Shown: positions 21,793-30,485 of the stretch, piece after piece
Numbering within the stretch: position 1 is the first letter of the stretch
Layout of the letters: each line of letters starts with the position of its first letter
Assembly: GCA_937907415.1 (NCBI GenBank)
Contig: CALCHY010000048.1
Coordinates: forward strand, 62,001-126,000
Length of the DNA: 64,000 nucleotides
Direction of reading: 5' to 3'
Origin: an uncultured Trueperaceae bacterium
Lineage (GTDB): Bacteria > Deinococcota > Deinococci > Deinococcales > Trueperaceae
The notes under the pieces: model-generated
Database searches by the model: none
The model's input: the letters and a program-made list of their open reading frames with translations, nothing else
What the model was told of the DNA's origin: nothing
Made by a program: the position numbers and the translations under genes

Positions 21793-23670
21793 TTACGCGG
21801 CTTTAGCCTTGGCGGGGGCCAGGCGCTCAAGGAAGCGGCTGATCTCCTGCTCGTCCTCTTGGCCGGGCGCGGCTGCGGTTGGGTAGGTGATGAGGAGTGT
21901 TTCGCGCGCGCGGGTGATGGCGACGTAAGTGAGGCGGCGTTCTTCGTTGAGGCCTTCGGGGCCGCCTTCGTTGACGACGCGGTAGTGCGGGAGGCTGCTG
22001 TCGTTGGCGCCGATGATGACCAGGTTGTCCCACTCGAGCCCCTTGGCGGCGTGCACCGTCGAGAGGGTGACGGCTTCCGTGATGGACTGGTCGTCGGGGT
22101 TGCTGTCGAGCATGAGGTCGCTGATGAGGAGGCCTATGTCTTGGTACTGGCTGGCGATCTCTTGGAAGGCGGTGAGGTCGCGGCGGCGCTGCTCTGGATC
22201 GTCGTAGAGGCGGTCCATGATGGGCAGGTAGTAGTCGATGGTTACTTGGATGACCTCTTGGGTGGTTCCGCAGCGCCAGCTGTGACTAATCAGGTTGGCG
22301 ATAGCGTGGAGGCTTTCGCGTTGGTTGGCGCGGGCGGTGCCTGCAAGTTCGTCTAGTTCCTCGGCCGCGTTGAAGCTCAGGTGTTCGCTGATCTTGTCGG
22401 CCGTGGCGGGGCCGATGCCGGGGTGGAGGGTGAGTACGCGCGCTGTGGCCAGGCGGTCTTCGGGGTTGAGGATCATGCGGAGGAACGCGAGGGTGTCGCG
22501 GATGTGGGCGGTGCTGGTGAGGCTGCTGCCGCCGAAGGTGCGGAACGGGATGCCTTCGCGCAGCAGGGCGGCTTGTAGGGGGATGTTGAGGTAGCTGCTG
22601 CGGTAGAGCACCGCGATCTCGGTGGGGGAAGCGCCGGTGTCGAGGAGCTTCTGGATGTGGCGCGTGACGTAGGCGGCTTCTTCGTGGGCGTTCTTGAACG
22701 GGAGGGCCATGGGGGGAAGCCCGCCGGGCCTAGTGTCGGTCTTGAGGACCTTCTTGTGCTTGTGGGGCATCTGCGCGAGCACGTCGTTGGCCAGGTCGAG
22801 GATGGCTTGGTTGCTGCGGTAGTTGGTGTTGAGGTTCTCGATGGTCATGTCCTGCTGGTCGAGGACGTGCTTGAGGTTCCCGTAGTGAGCGCCGCGGAAG
22901 GCGTAGATGGCCTGGTCTTGGTCAGCGACGATGGTGACTTCGCGGTGCGGCGCGAGCAGCCAGGTTATGGCGCCCTGGAGGCGGTTTGTGTCCTGGTACT
23001 CGTCGACTAGCAAGTGCGAAAAGCGGTCGGTGATGGTGGGCGCGATGTTGGGGTCGCGGAGGGCCTTGTGCAGCACGATGAGGAGGTCGTCGAAGTCGAC
23101 GAGGTGTTGTTCGCGCTTGCGGCGCCGGTAGAGTTCGCGGATGTCGCTGATCTCGTCGAGCCTATCGAGGAGGTCGGGGTAGTCGGCCCCGGTGGCGTCC
23201 TCGAGCGTGAGGCTGCGGTTGATGGTGGCTGAGTGGATGGCGAGGAGTACCTTGCCGGGGATGGATTTGGTGCGGGTGTTGCGCTCCTTCGCGAGTTGGT
23301 TGAGGAGGCGCTTGGCGTCGTCTTGGTCGATGACGGTGGGGGCGCGCTCGAGGCCGAGGTCGGGGTAGATCTGCCGCAGGAGGGTGAAGGCGAAGCCGTG
23401 GTAGGTGGTGGCGGTGATGTTGGCGGCGTGGGGGGTGGCTTGCTCGAGGCGTTCGCGCATCTCGGTGGCGGCGCGTTTGGTGAAGGTGAGGAGGAGGATG
23501 CGTTCGGGGGGGATACCTCGGTTGAGGAGGACGCGCACGCGGCGTTCGATGACGCGGGTCTTGCCGGAGCCGGCGCCGGCCAGGACGCAAAGGGGGCCGC
23601 CGTCGTGGTTGGCGGCGGCCATCTGTTCTGGGTTGAGTCCCTCGAGGGGGTCGCGACTGTTGGTGAGCAT
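21793..23670 (-). CDS. UvrD/PcrA-type superfamily 1 helicase
   Basis: The 625-aa protein has helicase motifs Q (LNPEQMAAA), I (LAGAGSGKTRVIERRV), Ia (LLTFTKRAATEMRER), II (HLLVDEYQDTN), III (ADQDQAIYAFRGA), IV (NLNTNYRSNQAIL), V (STVHAAKGLEWD) and VI (LTYVAITRARETLLITYP). It unwinds DNA 3' to 5' in repair, replication or plasmid maintenance. At 625 aa it is shorter than chromosomal UvrD (about 720) and lacks the usual C-terminal extension, so it may be an accessory, plasmid-type copy. GGAAGGA lies upstream of ATG 23670. It is 13 nt downstream of the VWA gene, so probably the last gene of that operon. Confidence 0.9.
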   Translation of the reverse strand: MLTNSRDPLEGLNPEQMAAANHDGGPLCVLAGAGSGKTRVIERRVRVLLNRGIPPERILLLTFTKRAATEMRERLEQATPHAANITATTYHGFAFTLLRQIYPDLGLERAPTVIDQDDAKRLLNQLAKERNTRTKSIPGKVLLAIHSATINRSLTLEDATGADYPDLLDRLDEISDIRELYRRRKREQHLVDFDDLLIVLHKALRDPNIAPTITDRFSHLLVDEYQDTNRLQGAITWLLAPHREVTIVADQDQAIYAFRGAHYGNLKHVLDQQDMTIENLNTNYRSNQAILDLANDVLAQMPHKHKKVLKTDTRPGGLPPMALPFKNAHEEAAYVTRHIQKLLDTGASPTEIAVLYRSSYLNIPLQAALLREGIPFRTFGGSSLTSTAHIRDTLAFLRMILNPEDRLATARVLTLHPGIGPATADKISEHLSFNAAEELDELAGTARANQRESLHAIANLISHSWRCGTTQEVIQVTIDYYLPIMDRLYDDPEQRRRDLTAFQEIASQYQDIGLLISDLMLDSNPDDQSITEAVTLSTVHAAKGLEWDNLVIIGANDSSLPHYRVVNEGGPEGLNEERRLTYVAITRARETLLITYPTAAAPGQEDEQEISRFLERLAPAKAKAA

Positions 23671-23683
23671 GCTGGTGTCCTTC

Positions 23684-25558
23684 CTAGAAGTGGAGGTTGG
23701 CGCTTACCCAGCTCTTGAGTTTGCTCGCGAGCTCGTCGGCGCTTTTGGCTTCGAGGGCGCGGCCGAAGGCGTGGTCGAACTGGGTTCGTCTCGAGCCGGG
23801 GCCGATGAGGATGGGGAGGATGAACGTGTCGGGGTGTTCTTTGGTGAGCTTGTGGCACTGGTCTGCGTCGCGGCCGTCTATCTGGCCGTCGCAGTAGATG
23901 ACGATCACGTGCCGCTTGCGGCTTGGGTGCTTGAGGGCTAGGGCGGTGCGGAGGGCGGGCGCGAGGCTGGTGCCTCCGCCACTGCTGATGCCGCCGATCT
24001 TCCCTCTTGCTTTCTCGGGGTCATCGTGGGCGGTGGTGAGGAGCCTGTGAGTACTGCCGAAGGTGATGACGTTGAGGGGCGTGCGGGCGAGTTCGCAGGC
24101 GCGTTGGAGCATCATGGTGGCGCGTAGGGCGTGGTACTGGGCGTCTGTGGGGCGGTGGTGCCCCATGCTGCCGCTGTTGTCGTGCAGGAGCGTGATGCGG
24201 GGGAGTTCCTTCTTGCCCTTGTGGTGCTTGTAGCGGAACTGGCGCTGCGCGCCGGTGGCGTACCGGCCGTAGTCGAAGCGGCCGCGGGATTCGTGGGATA
24301 CGCGAAGGTTGGGGGCGTCGGGTAGCGCGAGGGCGGTTGCCAGGTCGCGACTGTGGCCTTCTACGTCGGTGAGGATCTCGCGCGCGCGGACGTGGTCGGG
24401 TTCTTCGGGTAGGACTTCGGGGGCGGCGGGTTCATAGCCGGGGTAGGCGACGCCTTCGCCGCCTGCGGCGCCGTCGCTGCCCGCGCCTTCGTCGTCCGCG
24501 CCGAACGGGTCGCCGTCGTCGTTCTCGTTGCCTTTGCCCTGGCCGTCGCCTTCCCCGCTGGCGCCTTCAGCGTCGCGGCTACTGTCCCCGTCGGCGTTGT
24601 CTTCGCTGCCCTGGTCGTCGCTGCTCTCGTCGCCTTGGTTCTCGTCTTGGGCGTCGGCATGGTCGCCTCCGGCGCCGTCAGCTTCGTCCTGGTTCTCGGC
24701 CTCGTCGCCTTGGCCGCCGCTCTTGCTGGCGTCCTGCTGGTCGTCCTGGGCCTGGTCGTCCCCCTTGCCGCCGCCGTTACTGTCGGCTTGGTCGTTGTCG
24801 TCGTGCTGGCGGTTCTTCTTGCCCTTCCCCTTGCTCTTGCCCTTGCCGGGCTCGGGGTCGGGGCAGGTGACGAGGGGGCCGTTCATGATGTAGGGCGCCT
24901 GCGCCTGCTCGGTGAGCCGGAGCTCCTCAAGGATGCGTTTGGCGTGCTCCTCGACCACGTCGGGGTCGCTCTCGGCCCAGGCTGCCTCAACGTGCGGCAG
25001 GACGCGCGCCCACGTTTCCTGGTCGTTGCACTGCCAGCGGAGGCTGGGGTGGTCGTGCGCCCAGCGCCACATGAGGACGCCCTCGAGGGGGGTGAACTGC
25101 AGCTTGTCCCAGGAGCGGGTCAGGTGGATGTCGCCGATGTGAGTGAAGATTACGGCGAGGTCGGGGTGCGCTTCGCTCATGAGGCGTTCGATGCGTTCGT
25201 CCTCGATCGAGTTCCAGATCTGCCCGAGCATCATGCTGGCGGGCTTCTCGCTGCTGAAGCGCACGTGGGCGGCTTCGTGCGCGAGGTAGCCCTTCATGCT
25301 GGCGATGATGTGATCGCGCATGCGGGCGGGGCTGTGCCTGACGGCGCGCACGAGCTGGAGAGGGGCGGTGGCGAAGTCGGGGTTGAGGCGCACGATTCGC
25401 CCCTTGGGGTCGACGCTGGCGATCATGCCCTCGGCGAGCTCGAGGCGCAGGGCGTAGTTGCCGCGCCGCGAGTAGTAGCGGAAGAGGGTGTTGGCGTACT
25501 TGACCCACTCGAAGCGCTTATGCCACTTCTCGGGTTTGCTGGGTGGGATGGTGATCAT
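23684..25558 (-). CDS. CobT-like VWA-domain protein
   Basis: The 624-aa protein resembles CobT/BatA-like partners of MoxR ATPases. The N-terminal region has a zinc-peptidase-like AHEAAHVRF around residues 94-102 and ENDERIERLMSE-like DERIERL. The middle (about 230-370) is a very acidic Gly/Asp/Glu/Gln low-complexity linker. The C-terminal VWA domain carries the MIDAS motif DNSGS near 445, SGGGTSLAPAL and YCDGQIDGRD. VWA proteins bind substrates for remodelling by MoxR AAA+ ATPases, and the MoxR gene lies 17 nt upstream. Related pairs occur on plasmids and integrative elements. The target of remodelling is unknown; a cobalt chelatase role is unlikely here. Confidence 0.8.
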   Translation of the reverse strand: MITIPPSKPEKWHKRFEWVKYANTLFRYYSRRGNYALRLELAEGMIASVDPKGRIVRLNPDFATAPLQLVRAVRHSPARMRDHIIASMKGYLAHEAAHVRFSSEKPASMMLGQIWNSIEDERIERLMSEAHPDLAVIFTHIGDIHLTRSWDKLQFTPLEGVLMWRWAHDHPSLRWQCNDQETWARVLPHVEAAWAESDPDVVEEHAKRILEELRLTEQAQAPYIMNGPLVTCPDPEPGKGKSKGKGKKNRQHDDNDQADSNGGGKGDDQAQDDQQDASKSGGQGDEAENQDEADGAGGDHADAQDENQGDESSDDQGSEDNADGDSSRDAEGASGEGDGQGKGNENDDGDPFGADDEGAGSDGAAGGEGVAYPGYEPAAPEVLPEEPDHVRAREILTDVEGHSRDLATALALPDAPNLRVSHESRGRFDYGRYATGAQRQFRYKHHKGKKELPRITLLHDNSGSMGHHRPTDAQYHALRATMMLQRACELARTPLNVITFGSTHRLLTTAHDDPEKARGKIGGISSGGGTSLAPALRTALALKHPSRKRHVIVIYCDGQIDGRDADQCHKLTKEHPDTFILPILIGPGSRRTQFDHAFGRALEAKSADELASKLKSWVSANLHF

Positions 25559-25575
25559 GGCCGTTCCCTCCTCTC

Positions 25576-27135
25576 TTAGGCCCGCGCCACGTTCTTGAAC
25601 TCGTCGCGGAGGATGGCGCAGGCGTCCTCGGCGAGCGCGCCGGTGGTGTCCCTGGGGGCGCAGTAGGGCATGACGGTGACCTCAAAGGCGGCGTTGAGCG
25701 CGGGCTGTTGGCCGAGGCCTTCGTCGATGAGGCGCTTGGCTTCACGCAGGAGGTTGATGGTCACGCGCGGGTTGGTGGGGCGCTTGAGGAGGCCGCCGTG
25801 CACGCCGGTGTTGCCGCGCGTCCACTGCTCGAAGTCGAGGAGCTTGGTGATGACGCTGTCGTTGCCGAAGACCTCGGTGTAGATGCGCTTGAGGATGTTG
25901 GGGTCGGCGGTGCTCATGTCGACCTGGAGCTCGAAGCGCCCGAGGAGCGCTGCGTCAATGGCGCCGAACTGCTCGTAGTCGTCGCCCTGGTTGGTGGTGG
26001 CGACGATGGTGAGGTTCTCCTTGGGGGCGGGGATGACTTCGCCGCTGGGGAGCGTCACGCAGAAGTGAGCGCCGGCACCCAGGGGCTCTTCGCCCATGGC
26101 CTTGAGCTCGGTGGGGTTGACGGTGTCGAGTGCGCCGACGAGCACGTTGGCGTACAGCGGCTCGAAACGTAGGAGCTCGTCGATGAGTAGGACGGTCTTG
26201 GACTTCTGCGCGAGGCGGAAGGCGCGCGTGAGGGGGCCGTCGACCCACTTGGGGCCTTGTTCGGTGGGGACGATGCTGCCCCAGAAGTCGCGGTCTTCGA
26301 TGCCGGCGGCGCCCTTGAGGGTGACGAGGCGCGCCTTGGTGGTGAGCGCGAGTTGCTTGCCGGTTTCGGTCTTGAAGGTGCCGGTGGGGCCCGTGAGGAG
26401 CGCGGTGCCGCCCGAGGTGGCGAGGCGCACGAGGCGCGCGAGGGGTTCGAGGCCGATGCGCTTGCCGCGAGCTCGCCGGCTGGTGGTGGGGGTGTTGGCG
26501 GCGCCGGGGACGTGCTTGAGTCCGAGGTCGGTGTGCGGGACGGCTCTGCCGGCTACGGGGGGGATGGTGTCGTCCGTGTCGATCTCGCCGCGCTCGAAGG
26601 CGCCTTTGAGGGTGTAGTAGAGCGAGTCGGTGAGGTGAACGATGAGCTCGTTGGCGCGCTGGTCGTTGTTGATTCGGCGCCAGTCGGTATCGTCGCGTAC
26701 TGGGAGACTGATTTTGAGGGTGTTGTTGATGTGGTCGAGCAATCCGCTGTAGATCTGTTGGGTTTCGGGCCTGACGCCGAGGAGGGCGCTCTCGATTAGG
26801 CCGAGTAGGTAGGGGCCGGTGCGGCCTTCGGCGTTCTTCCAGGAGCGGTGCATGTTGCCTTGGCGGGAGTGCGATTGCCTGACTTCGCGGCTCTTGCCGC
26901 TGCTGAGGTAATCGACGCGGATGTCGTCGCCTTCGCGCCAGATGGTGGCGCGCCCGCTGAGGAGCTCGACGATGGCGTTTAGGGGGCCGACGCCGATCTT
27001 GCTGGTTTGGTTCGTGTCGGCGTGTTGGCTTCTGAGGTGGTTGGGGATGGTTTCGCCCGGGTGGATGTTGGGGAGCCGGGGGTTGGGTGGGTTGTTGCTG
27101 CCGCCGCGGTAGCCGGCATGGAGGATTTGCGCCAC
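25576..27135 (-). CDS. MoxR-family AAA+ ATPase
   Basis: From GTG 27135 the product is 519 aa. The AAA+ core has Walker A (LLTGPTGTFKTETGKQL), Walker B (VLLIDELLR), sensor (TIVATTNQGDDYEQF) and an Arg finger region (AALLGRFELQVDM). The first about 180 residues are a separate domain of unknown function. GTG 27135 is preferred because AAAGGA lies 7 nt upstream; the longer frame runs through a terminator and leader. The gene precedes the VWA partner and a UvrD-type helicase, forming a MoxR-VWA-helicase operon. Such ATPases act as protein-remodelling chaperones. Confidence 0.85.
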   Translation of the reverse strand: MAQILHAGYRGGSNNPPNPRLPNIHPGETIPNHLRSQHADTNQTSKIGVGPLNAIVELLSGRATIWREGDDIRVDYLSSGKSREVRQSHSRQGNMHRSWKNAEGRTGPYLLGLIESALLGVRPETQQIYSGLLDHINNTLKISLPVRDDTDWRRINNDQRANELIVHLTDSLYYTLKGAFERGEIDTDDTIPPVAGRAVPHTDLGLKHVPGAANTPTTSRRARGKRIGLEPLARLVRLATSGGTALLTGPTGTFKTETGKQLALTTKARLVTLKGAAGIEDRDFWGSIVPTEQGPKWVDGPLTRAFRLAQKSKTVLLIDELLRFEPLYANVLVGALDTVNPTELKAMGEEPLGAGAHFCVTLPSGEVIPAPKENLTIVATTNQGDDYEQFGAIDAALLGRFELQVDMSTADPNILKRIYTEVFGNDSVITKLLDFEQWTRGNTGVHGGLLKRPTNPRVTINLLREAKRLIDEGLGQQPALNAAFEVTVMPYCAPRDTTGALAEDACAILRDEFKNVARA

Positions 27136-27186
27136 GTTCGTTTCCTTTCGAGCGCGGCTGTGGCCGCGCGCATGCGGAGTCTTTTG

Positions 27187-27220
27187 ACTCCTGCTTGCGC
27201 GTAGCGCTTCCTTCTCTTGG
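27187..27220 (-). repeat. Intergenic GCGC repeat, copy b (moxR leader)
   Basis: The minus strand carries GAGAAGGAAGCGCTACGCGC followed by AAGCAGGAGTC. The core is the same as copies at 16709, 38608 and 44054. Confidence 0.45.
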
Positions 27221-27251
27221 CTTGGGCCCACGGTGGGTTGCATGGTTTTGG

Positions 27252-27297
27252 GGAAAGAAGAGAAGGGAGAGAAAACCATGATGGTTTGTCTACTCCC
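27252..27297 (-). terminator. Terminator after the 81-aa gene
   Basis: On the minus strand AGAGGGAAGGGAG pairs imperfectly with CTCCCTTCTCT, enclosing the perfect palindrome AAACCATCATGGTTT. TCTTTCCCC follows. It separates the 27355 gene from the moxR leader. Confidence 0.55.
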
Positions 27298-27354
27298 TTC
27301 CCTCTCGACTGATCGTCGAGGTGTCCGGTTGCGGCTGGACTGGCCGGGGAAGCG

Positions 27355-27600
27355 TTAGCTTCCTTTGCTGAACCTTGCGTGCGCCTGGTGCTTATCGAGG
27401 GAGGCGTTCGTCTTGGCGATGTCTTGGAGGACTCGCGCCTGAGCGAGTTCGCGTTCGACGGGGTCGCGCATCGTCTCGGTTTCGCACAAGAGTCGCGTGC
27501 TGCGGTTCAGCCGTTCCTTCATGGCGTGTTCGGCGATGGCCTCGACGCGCTTGAAGGCTTCGGCGTAGGTGGTGGGCTTGTGGTTGTTGGTGTTGGGCAT
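27355..27600 (-). CDS. Small hypothetical protein
   Basis: The 81-aa product (MPNTNNHKPTTYAEAFKRVE...) is hydrophilic and helical, with an Arg/Glu-rich middle. A good GGAAAAGG site precedes ATG 27600. No family is recognised. It is a single-gene unit, with a CATG motif 110 nt upstream and a terminator downstream. Confidence 0.6.
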   Translation of the reverse strand: MPNTNNHKPTTYAEAFKRVEAIAEHAMKERLNRSTRLLCETETMRDPVERELAQARVLQDIAKTNASLDKHQAHARFSKGS

Positions 27601-27707
27601 GGCCTTTTCCTTTCCAACCGTCCATCCCGTCTCGTGTGCGATCGCACCGAGGGGTTGGTGCGGTCGCTGATGACGGGGTGGCGCCTCCGTCCTACGTGAC
27701 CAAGGGT

Positions 27708-27727
27708 AGCATGAAATACTGATAATC
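27708..27727. promoter_or_regulatory. CATG motif, plus orientation
   Basis: The plus strand reads AGCATGAAATACTGATAATC. On the minus strand a TACCCT box (27709-27704) follows, about 100 nt upstream of the gene starting at 27600. It matches the copies at 28208 and 32520. Confidence 0.4.
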
Positions 27728-27744
27728 GCGGGGGCTTCAAGTGG

Positions 27745-27780
27745 AGAAGAGACTCGGAACGTGGGTTCTGAGTCTCTTCT
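27745..27780. terminator. Long hairpin, possible bidirectional terminator
   Basis: AGAAGAGACTC (27745-27755) pairs with GAGTCTCTTCT (27770-27780). GAAC/GTTC extends the stem inside. It lies downstream of the gene ending at 27841. Confidence 0.6.
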
Positions 27781-27840
27781 TAGCCAGCCGGGGCTGGGGT
27801 CACGTTGTGCCGGCGTGAGGGCCGGGGAGAACCGGGGTTC

Positions 27841-28095
27841 TCAGTGGGAGGCGACGAGTTCTCGCCATTCCCGGTAGCGTGCCTTCTCCTGGGCTTCGGC
27901 TTCCTTGAGCGTCATGCCCGCGTCGGACACGGTGATCTCCTGGTAGCGGATGTCGAGTGCGAGCTCCTTGGCGGCCAGGTAGGCCTCGTAAGCTGCGTCC
28001 TCGTCGTCCTTGCGGAGATCGTCGTACAGGCGGACGTTGTTGCGCCTGACTGCACGAATGTCGTGGCGATTCTGATTGCTCGACCAGGTCTGCAT
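27841..28095 (-). CDS. Small hypothetical protein
   Basis: The 84-aa protein (MQTWSSNQNRHDIRAVRRNN...) is charged and likely helical, ending YREWRELVASH. TAGGAGGCATC before ATG 28095 is a clear ribosome-binding site. No family is recognised. It lies at the end of the pilD-ssb-Sak4 gene series but has its own upstream motif at 28208. Confidence 0.6.
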   Translation of the reverse strand: MQTWSSNQNRHDIRAVRRNNVRLYDDLRKDDEDAAYEAYLAAKELALDIRYQEITVSDAGMTLKEAEAQEKARYREWRELVASH

Positions 28096-28207
28096 GATGC
28101 CTCCTAGCCGCCGCTGCTCCGTGTGCTACCGCACGGGAGTCAATCGTGCGGCAGCAAATGAAGTTGTGCGGATCAGTCCGATCCACTTGGTTCGAGAATA
28201 ACACAGG

Positions 28208-28226
28208 ACATGCGAAACTGATAATC
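28208..28226. promoter_or_regulatory. CATG motif, plus orientation
   Basis: The plus strand reads ACATGCGAAACTGATAATC. On the minus strand TTATCA (28224-28219) and TATTCT (28200-28195) are 18 nt apart and could be -35 and -10 of the gene starting at 28095. Confidence 0.45.
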
Positions 28227-28250
28227 CCCCCCTGCACGCTTGGCCTGCTC

Positions 28251-28589
28251 CTACTTGTTGTTCTCTAGGGCGAGTTCCTCGAGCTTCTCCATGAACGCGG
28301 TCTTGTCAACGTGCATGAGCATGTCAGCGAGCCGCTCGCGGGTGGCGGGCAGGAGGCGTTGGGGGTAGGGGATGTGGGTGTAGGCGAGGTCGGAGATGAC
28401 GCCGTCGCCCTCCTCGCTCACGCGGTCCTGGAAGATGATGACGATTGGTTCGGGGTGGCCCGGGATGCGCCACTCGACGCCTTCGAGGACGAACTTCACG
28501 CCCTTGGTTCCGCCGAATCCTATCCAGGGGCGGCCCTCTATCGGCTTGAGTTCCTCGGGGGTGAGGCGGCGGTAGGTTCCGTAGATCAT
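28251..28589 (-). CDS. Hypothetical protein
   Basis: The 112-aa protein (MIYGTYRRLTPEELKPIEGR...) has beta-rich (KFVLEGVEWRI, EPIVIIFQDRV) and helical C-terminal parts. ATG 28589 overlaps the upstream stop (ATGA). No family is recognised. It belongs to the same minus-strand series as Sak4 and SSB. Confidence 0.65.
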   Translation of the reverse strand: MIYGTYRRLTPEELKPIEGRPWIGFGGTKGVKFVLEGVEWRIPGHPEPIVIIFQDRVSEEGDGVISDLAYTHIPYPQRLLPATRERLADMLMHVDKTAFMEKLEELALENNK

Positions 28590-28981
28590 GCGAGGCCGGC
28601 CTGGTTGTTGCGCGCGTCGACGCTGGGGGCGAGGAGCTCGTAAAGGTGCGCGAGGTCGCGGGGCTTGTCGAGGCGCTGGAGTATGAGGTCGTGGTACCCG
28701 CCGGTGTTGAAGCCGACGCTGGTGATGGCGCGGATCTCGTTGTTCTTCTTGTCCCAGGTGATGATGAGTTCGGGGCGCGGGGGGCGCATGTTCGGTTTGC
28801 GCTCGCGCTTCTCGGGGTCGTAGTAGTCGTAGGCCTTGATGGCGATGTACTCGTTGTCGGGGTTGGGCGCCTCGAAGGGCATGAACTCTTTGAGTTCGTC
28901 GTTTGTGAGGGGGCTGGCGAAGGCGCCGTGGTCTTCGACGAGGCGCCCTAAGCTGGGGATGCTGTGGCGTGAGCGTTGCAA
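28586..28981 (-). CDS. Hypothetical protein
   Basis: The 131-aa product starts at TTG 28981 with GGAAAGGAG 11 nt upstream. It contains ELIITWDKKNNEIRAITSVGF and GYHDLILQRLDKPRDLAHL. No family is recognised. The coupling with the downstream 112-aa gene suggests the two proteins work together. Confidence 0.6.
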   Translation of the reverse strand: MQRSRHSIPSLGRLVEDHGAFASPLTNDELKEFMPFEAPNPDNEYIAIKAYDYYDPEKRERKPNMRPPRPELIITWDKKNNEIRAITSVGFNTGGYHDLILQRLDKPRDLAHLYELLAPSVDARNNQAGLA

Positions 28982-29054
28982 TCGCGTTGGGCTCCTTTCC
29001 CGGGGTAATGCGTGTAGTAGCGCGCGGCTTGGTTTTTGCTGCGCCGCGCGCTTG

Positions 29055-29495
29055 TTAGTTCGTAGGGTACTGCTGTGGATTGGGGAGCGGTTTGGCGGTG
29101 AGCGTGTCGGGTGTTGGAAGGGGGATGATGGTTTCCGCTTCTCCGTCGAGCCAGACGAGGGGCATGCGGGACACGACGTAGGTCCAGCCGCTTTTCTGCT
29201 GCTTCACCACCCATGCAATCACGCACCACTGCTGGAGGTTGGGTACGAGAATGGGGGTGGCGCCCTCTCCGCCGTCGCCATGCCAGGAGGAGTGCTTGTG
29301 GAGCAGGTCGCGAGCCATCTCCCAGTCTGCTGCTAGTTCTGCGCCGGCTTCGGACTCGCGGCTGATGGCGGTAATGTCCTTAGCGGCATCCCACCGCCAG
29401 TCGATAGGGTTGAGCTCGTAGATGTAAATGTAGGAGAGGCCCTCTATGGACTTCGTGCCGTTAACAACTGCTTCAATCTCCTCGAGTGGTGTCAT
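29055..29495 (-). CDS. Hypothetical protein
   Basis: The 146-aa protein (MTPLEEIEAVVNGTKSIEGL...) contains IYELNPIDWRWDAAKDITAI and LQQWCVIAWVVKQQKSGWTYV. ATG 29495 overlaps the Sak4-like gene stop (ATGA), so the two are coupled. No family is recognised. Confidence 0.6.
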   Translation of the reverse strand: MTPLEEIEAVVNGTKSIEGLSYIYIYELNPIDWRWDAAKDITAISRESEAGAELAADWEMARDLLHKHSSWHGDGGEGATPILVPNLQQWCVIAWVVKQQKSGWTYVVSRMPLVWLDGEAETIIPLPTPDTLTAKPLPNPQQYPTN

Positions 29496-30448
29496 GCGGC
29501 CCTGGGGTCGCGCGCGCGGATGCGTTGCTCGAGCGCCTGGCGTTCCATGAGGGTGAGTGCTTCGAGGGTGGCCTTGCCGTAGGTGCGTTGCGCGACGAGG
29601 ACGACCTGCTCGCGCTTGAACCCGGCTTCCTTCGCGAGCTCGAGGAGTTCGGGGAGGGTGGGCTTCTCCTCCACCGGCTCGGCTTCCGGCTGGGCTTCGG
29701 CTTCGGCGGGGGCTTCCTCGGGGGTGGAGATTTCCTTGGGGGCGCCCGCGAGCTCGAGGAGCTTGGGGAAGGTGGGGTCTTCGATCTGCATGCCGATGGG
29801 AAGGTTGGGGACGTTGCTCTTGACGATGGTGCCGATGCGGGTTTCGACGAGGTCGCCGGGGCGCATGACGAGCTGCAATTCCATCAGGACGTCAATCAGG
29901 TATTCCAAGCCGCCAGCCGTGAGGGGGACGATGCGGCCGACTTCGTTGGCTTCGGCTTCTTCTTTGCCTCTCGCGGCGATGTGGTCGGTGATGATGACGT
30001 TCATGCCGCTTTGGTAGCAGATGCGGCGGAGCACGTCTTGCACGCGCGTCTGGAGTGCTTGTTCCTGTTCGGCGGTTAGGCGCGTGGTGGGCTTTCCGTT
30101 CTCGGCTTCGGCTTGCTTGAGGGCGCGCGAGTACGCTTCCCCGAAGTAGGCGCCCCAGCTGTCGAAGGCGATGGTGCCGTAACCCTGGTTCTTCCCGTCG
30201 CCTTCTAGCGCCCAGTCGAGCACTTGTGAGATCTCGTCGTGGTTGCGGATCTCGATGGCGTCGAAGGCGGGTTCGGCGTCGGTTGCGCCAGCCAGGAGGC
30301 GGGCTTTGCTTTCGATGTCGAGGAAGAGGAGGCGCTGGGGGAGCTCTTGGGCGCTGGCGGCGAACGTCGACTTGCCTGAGCCGGCTGGTGACCGGACAGC
30401 GATCGTTAGGCGGTCGAGGCGTGGGCGGCGGGCTAGTGGGTTGAACAT
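29492..30448 (-). CDS. Sak4-like RecA-fold ATPase (phage-type recombination)
   Basis: The 318-aa protein has an AAA_24/Sak4-type core: Walker A AVRSPAGSGKSTFA (17-30), RLLFLDIESKARLL, GYGTIAFDSWGAYF (Walker B-like) and NVIITDHIAARGKEEAEA. The C-terminal about 90 residues are Glu/Ala/Pro-rich and end in a small helical domain. Sak4 proteins are phage single-strand annealing or strand-exchange ATPases that work with an SSB; an SSB gene lies 37 nt upstream. ATG 30448 is chosen because the longer frame upstream is antisense-like Pro/Thr-rich sequence. Confidence 0.8.
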   Translation of the reverse strand: MFNPLARRPRLDRLTIAVRSPAGSGKSTFAASAQELPQRLLFLDIESKARLLAGATDAEPAFDAIEIRNHDEISQVLDWALEGDGKNQGYGTIAFDSWGAYFGEAYSRALKQAEAENGKPTTRLTAEQEQALQTRVQDVLRRICYQSGMNVIITDHIAARGKEEAEANEVGRIVPLTAGGLEYLIDVLMELQLVMRPGDLVETRIGTIVKSNVPNLPIGMQIEDPTFPKLLELAGAPKEISTPEEAPAEAEAQPEAEPVEEKPTLPELLELAKEAGFKREQVVLVAQRTYGKATLEALTLMERQALEQRIRARDPRAA

Positions 30449-30485
30449 GGTGGTGTTCCTCCGGTGCTGGGGTGTGGTGTGGGGG

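Noticed and set aside
24361..24900. Low-complexity plus-strand frames in the VWA gene linker
   Set aside because: They arise from GAC/GAG/CAG-rich linker codons of the minus-strand gene.
23684..25558. Calling the VWA/MoxR pair a cobalt chelatase (CobT/CobS)
   Set aside because: No CobN or corrin-pathway gene is nearby, and MoxR-VWA pairs have broad functions; only the fold-level similarity is supported.
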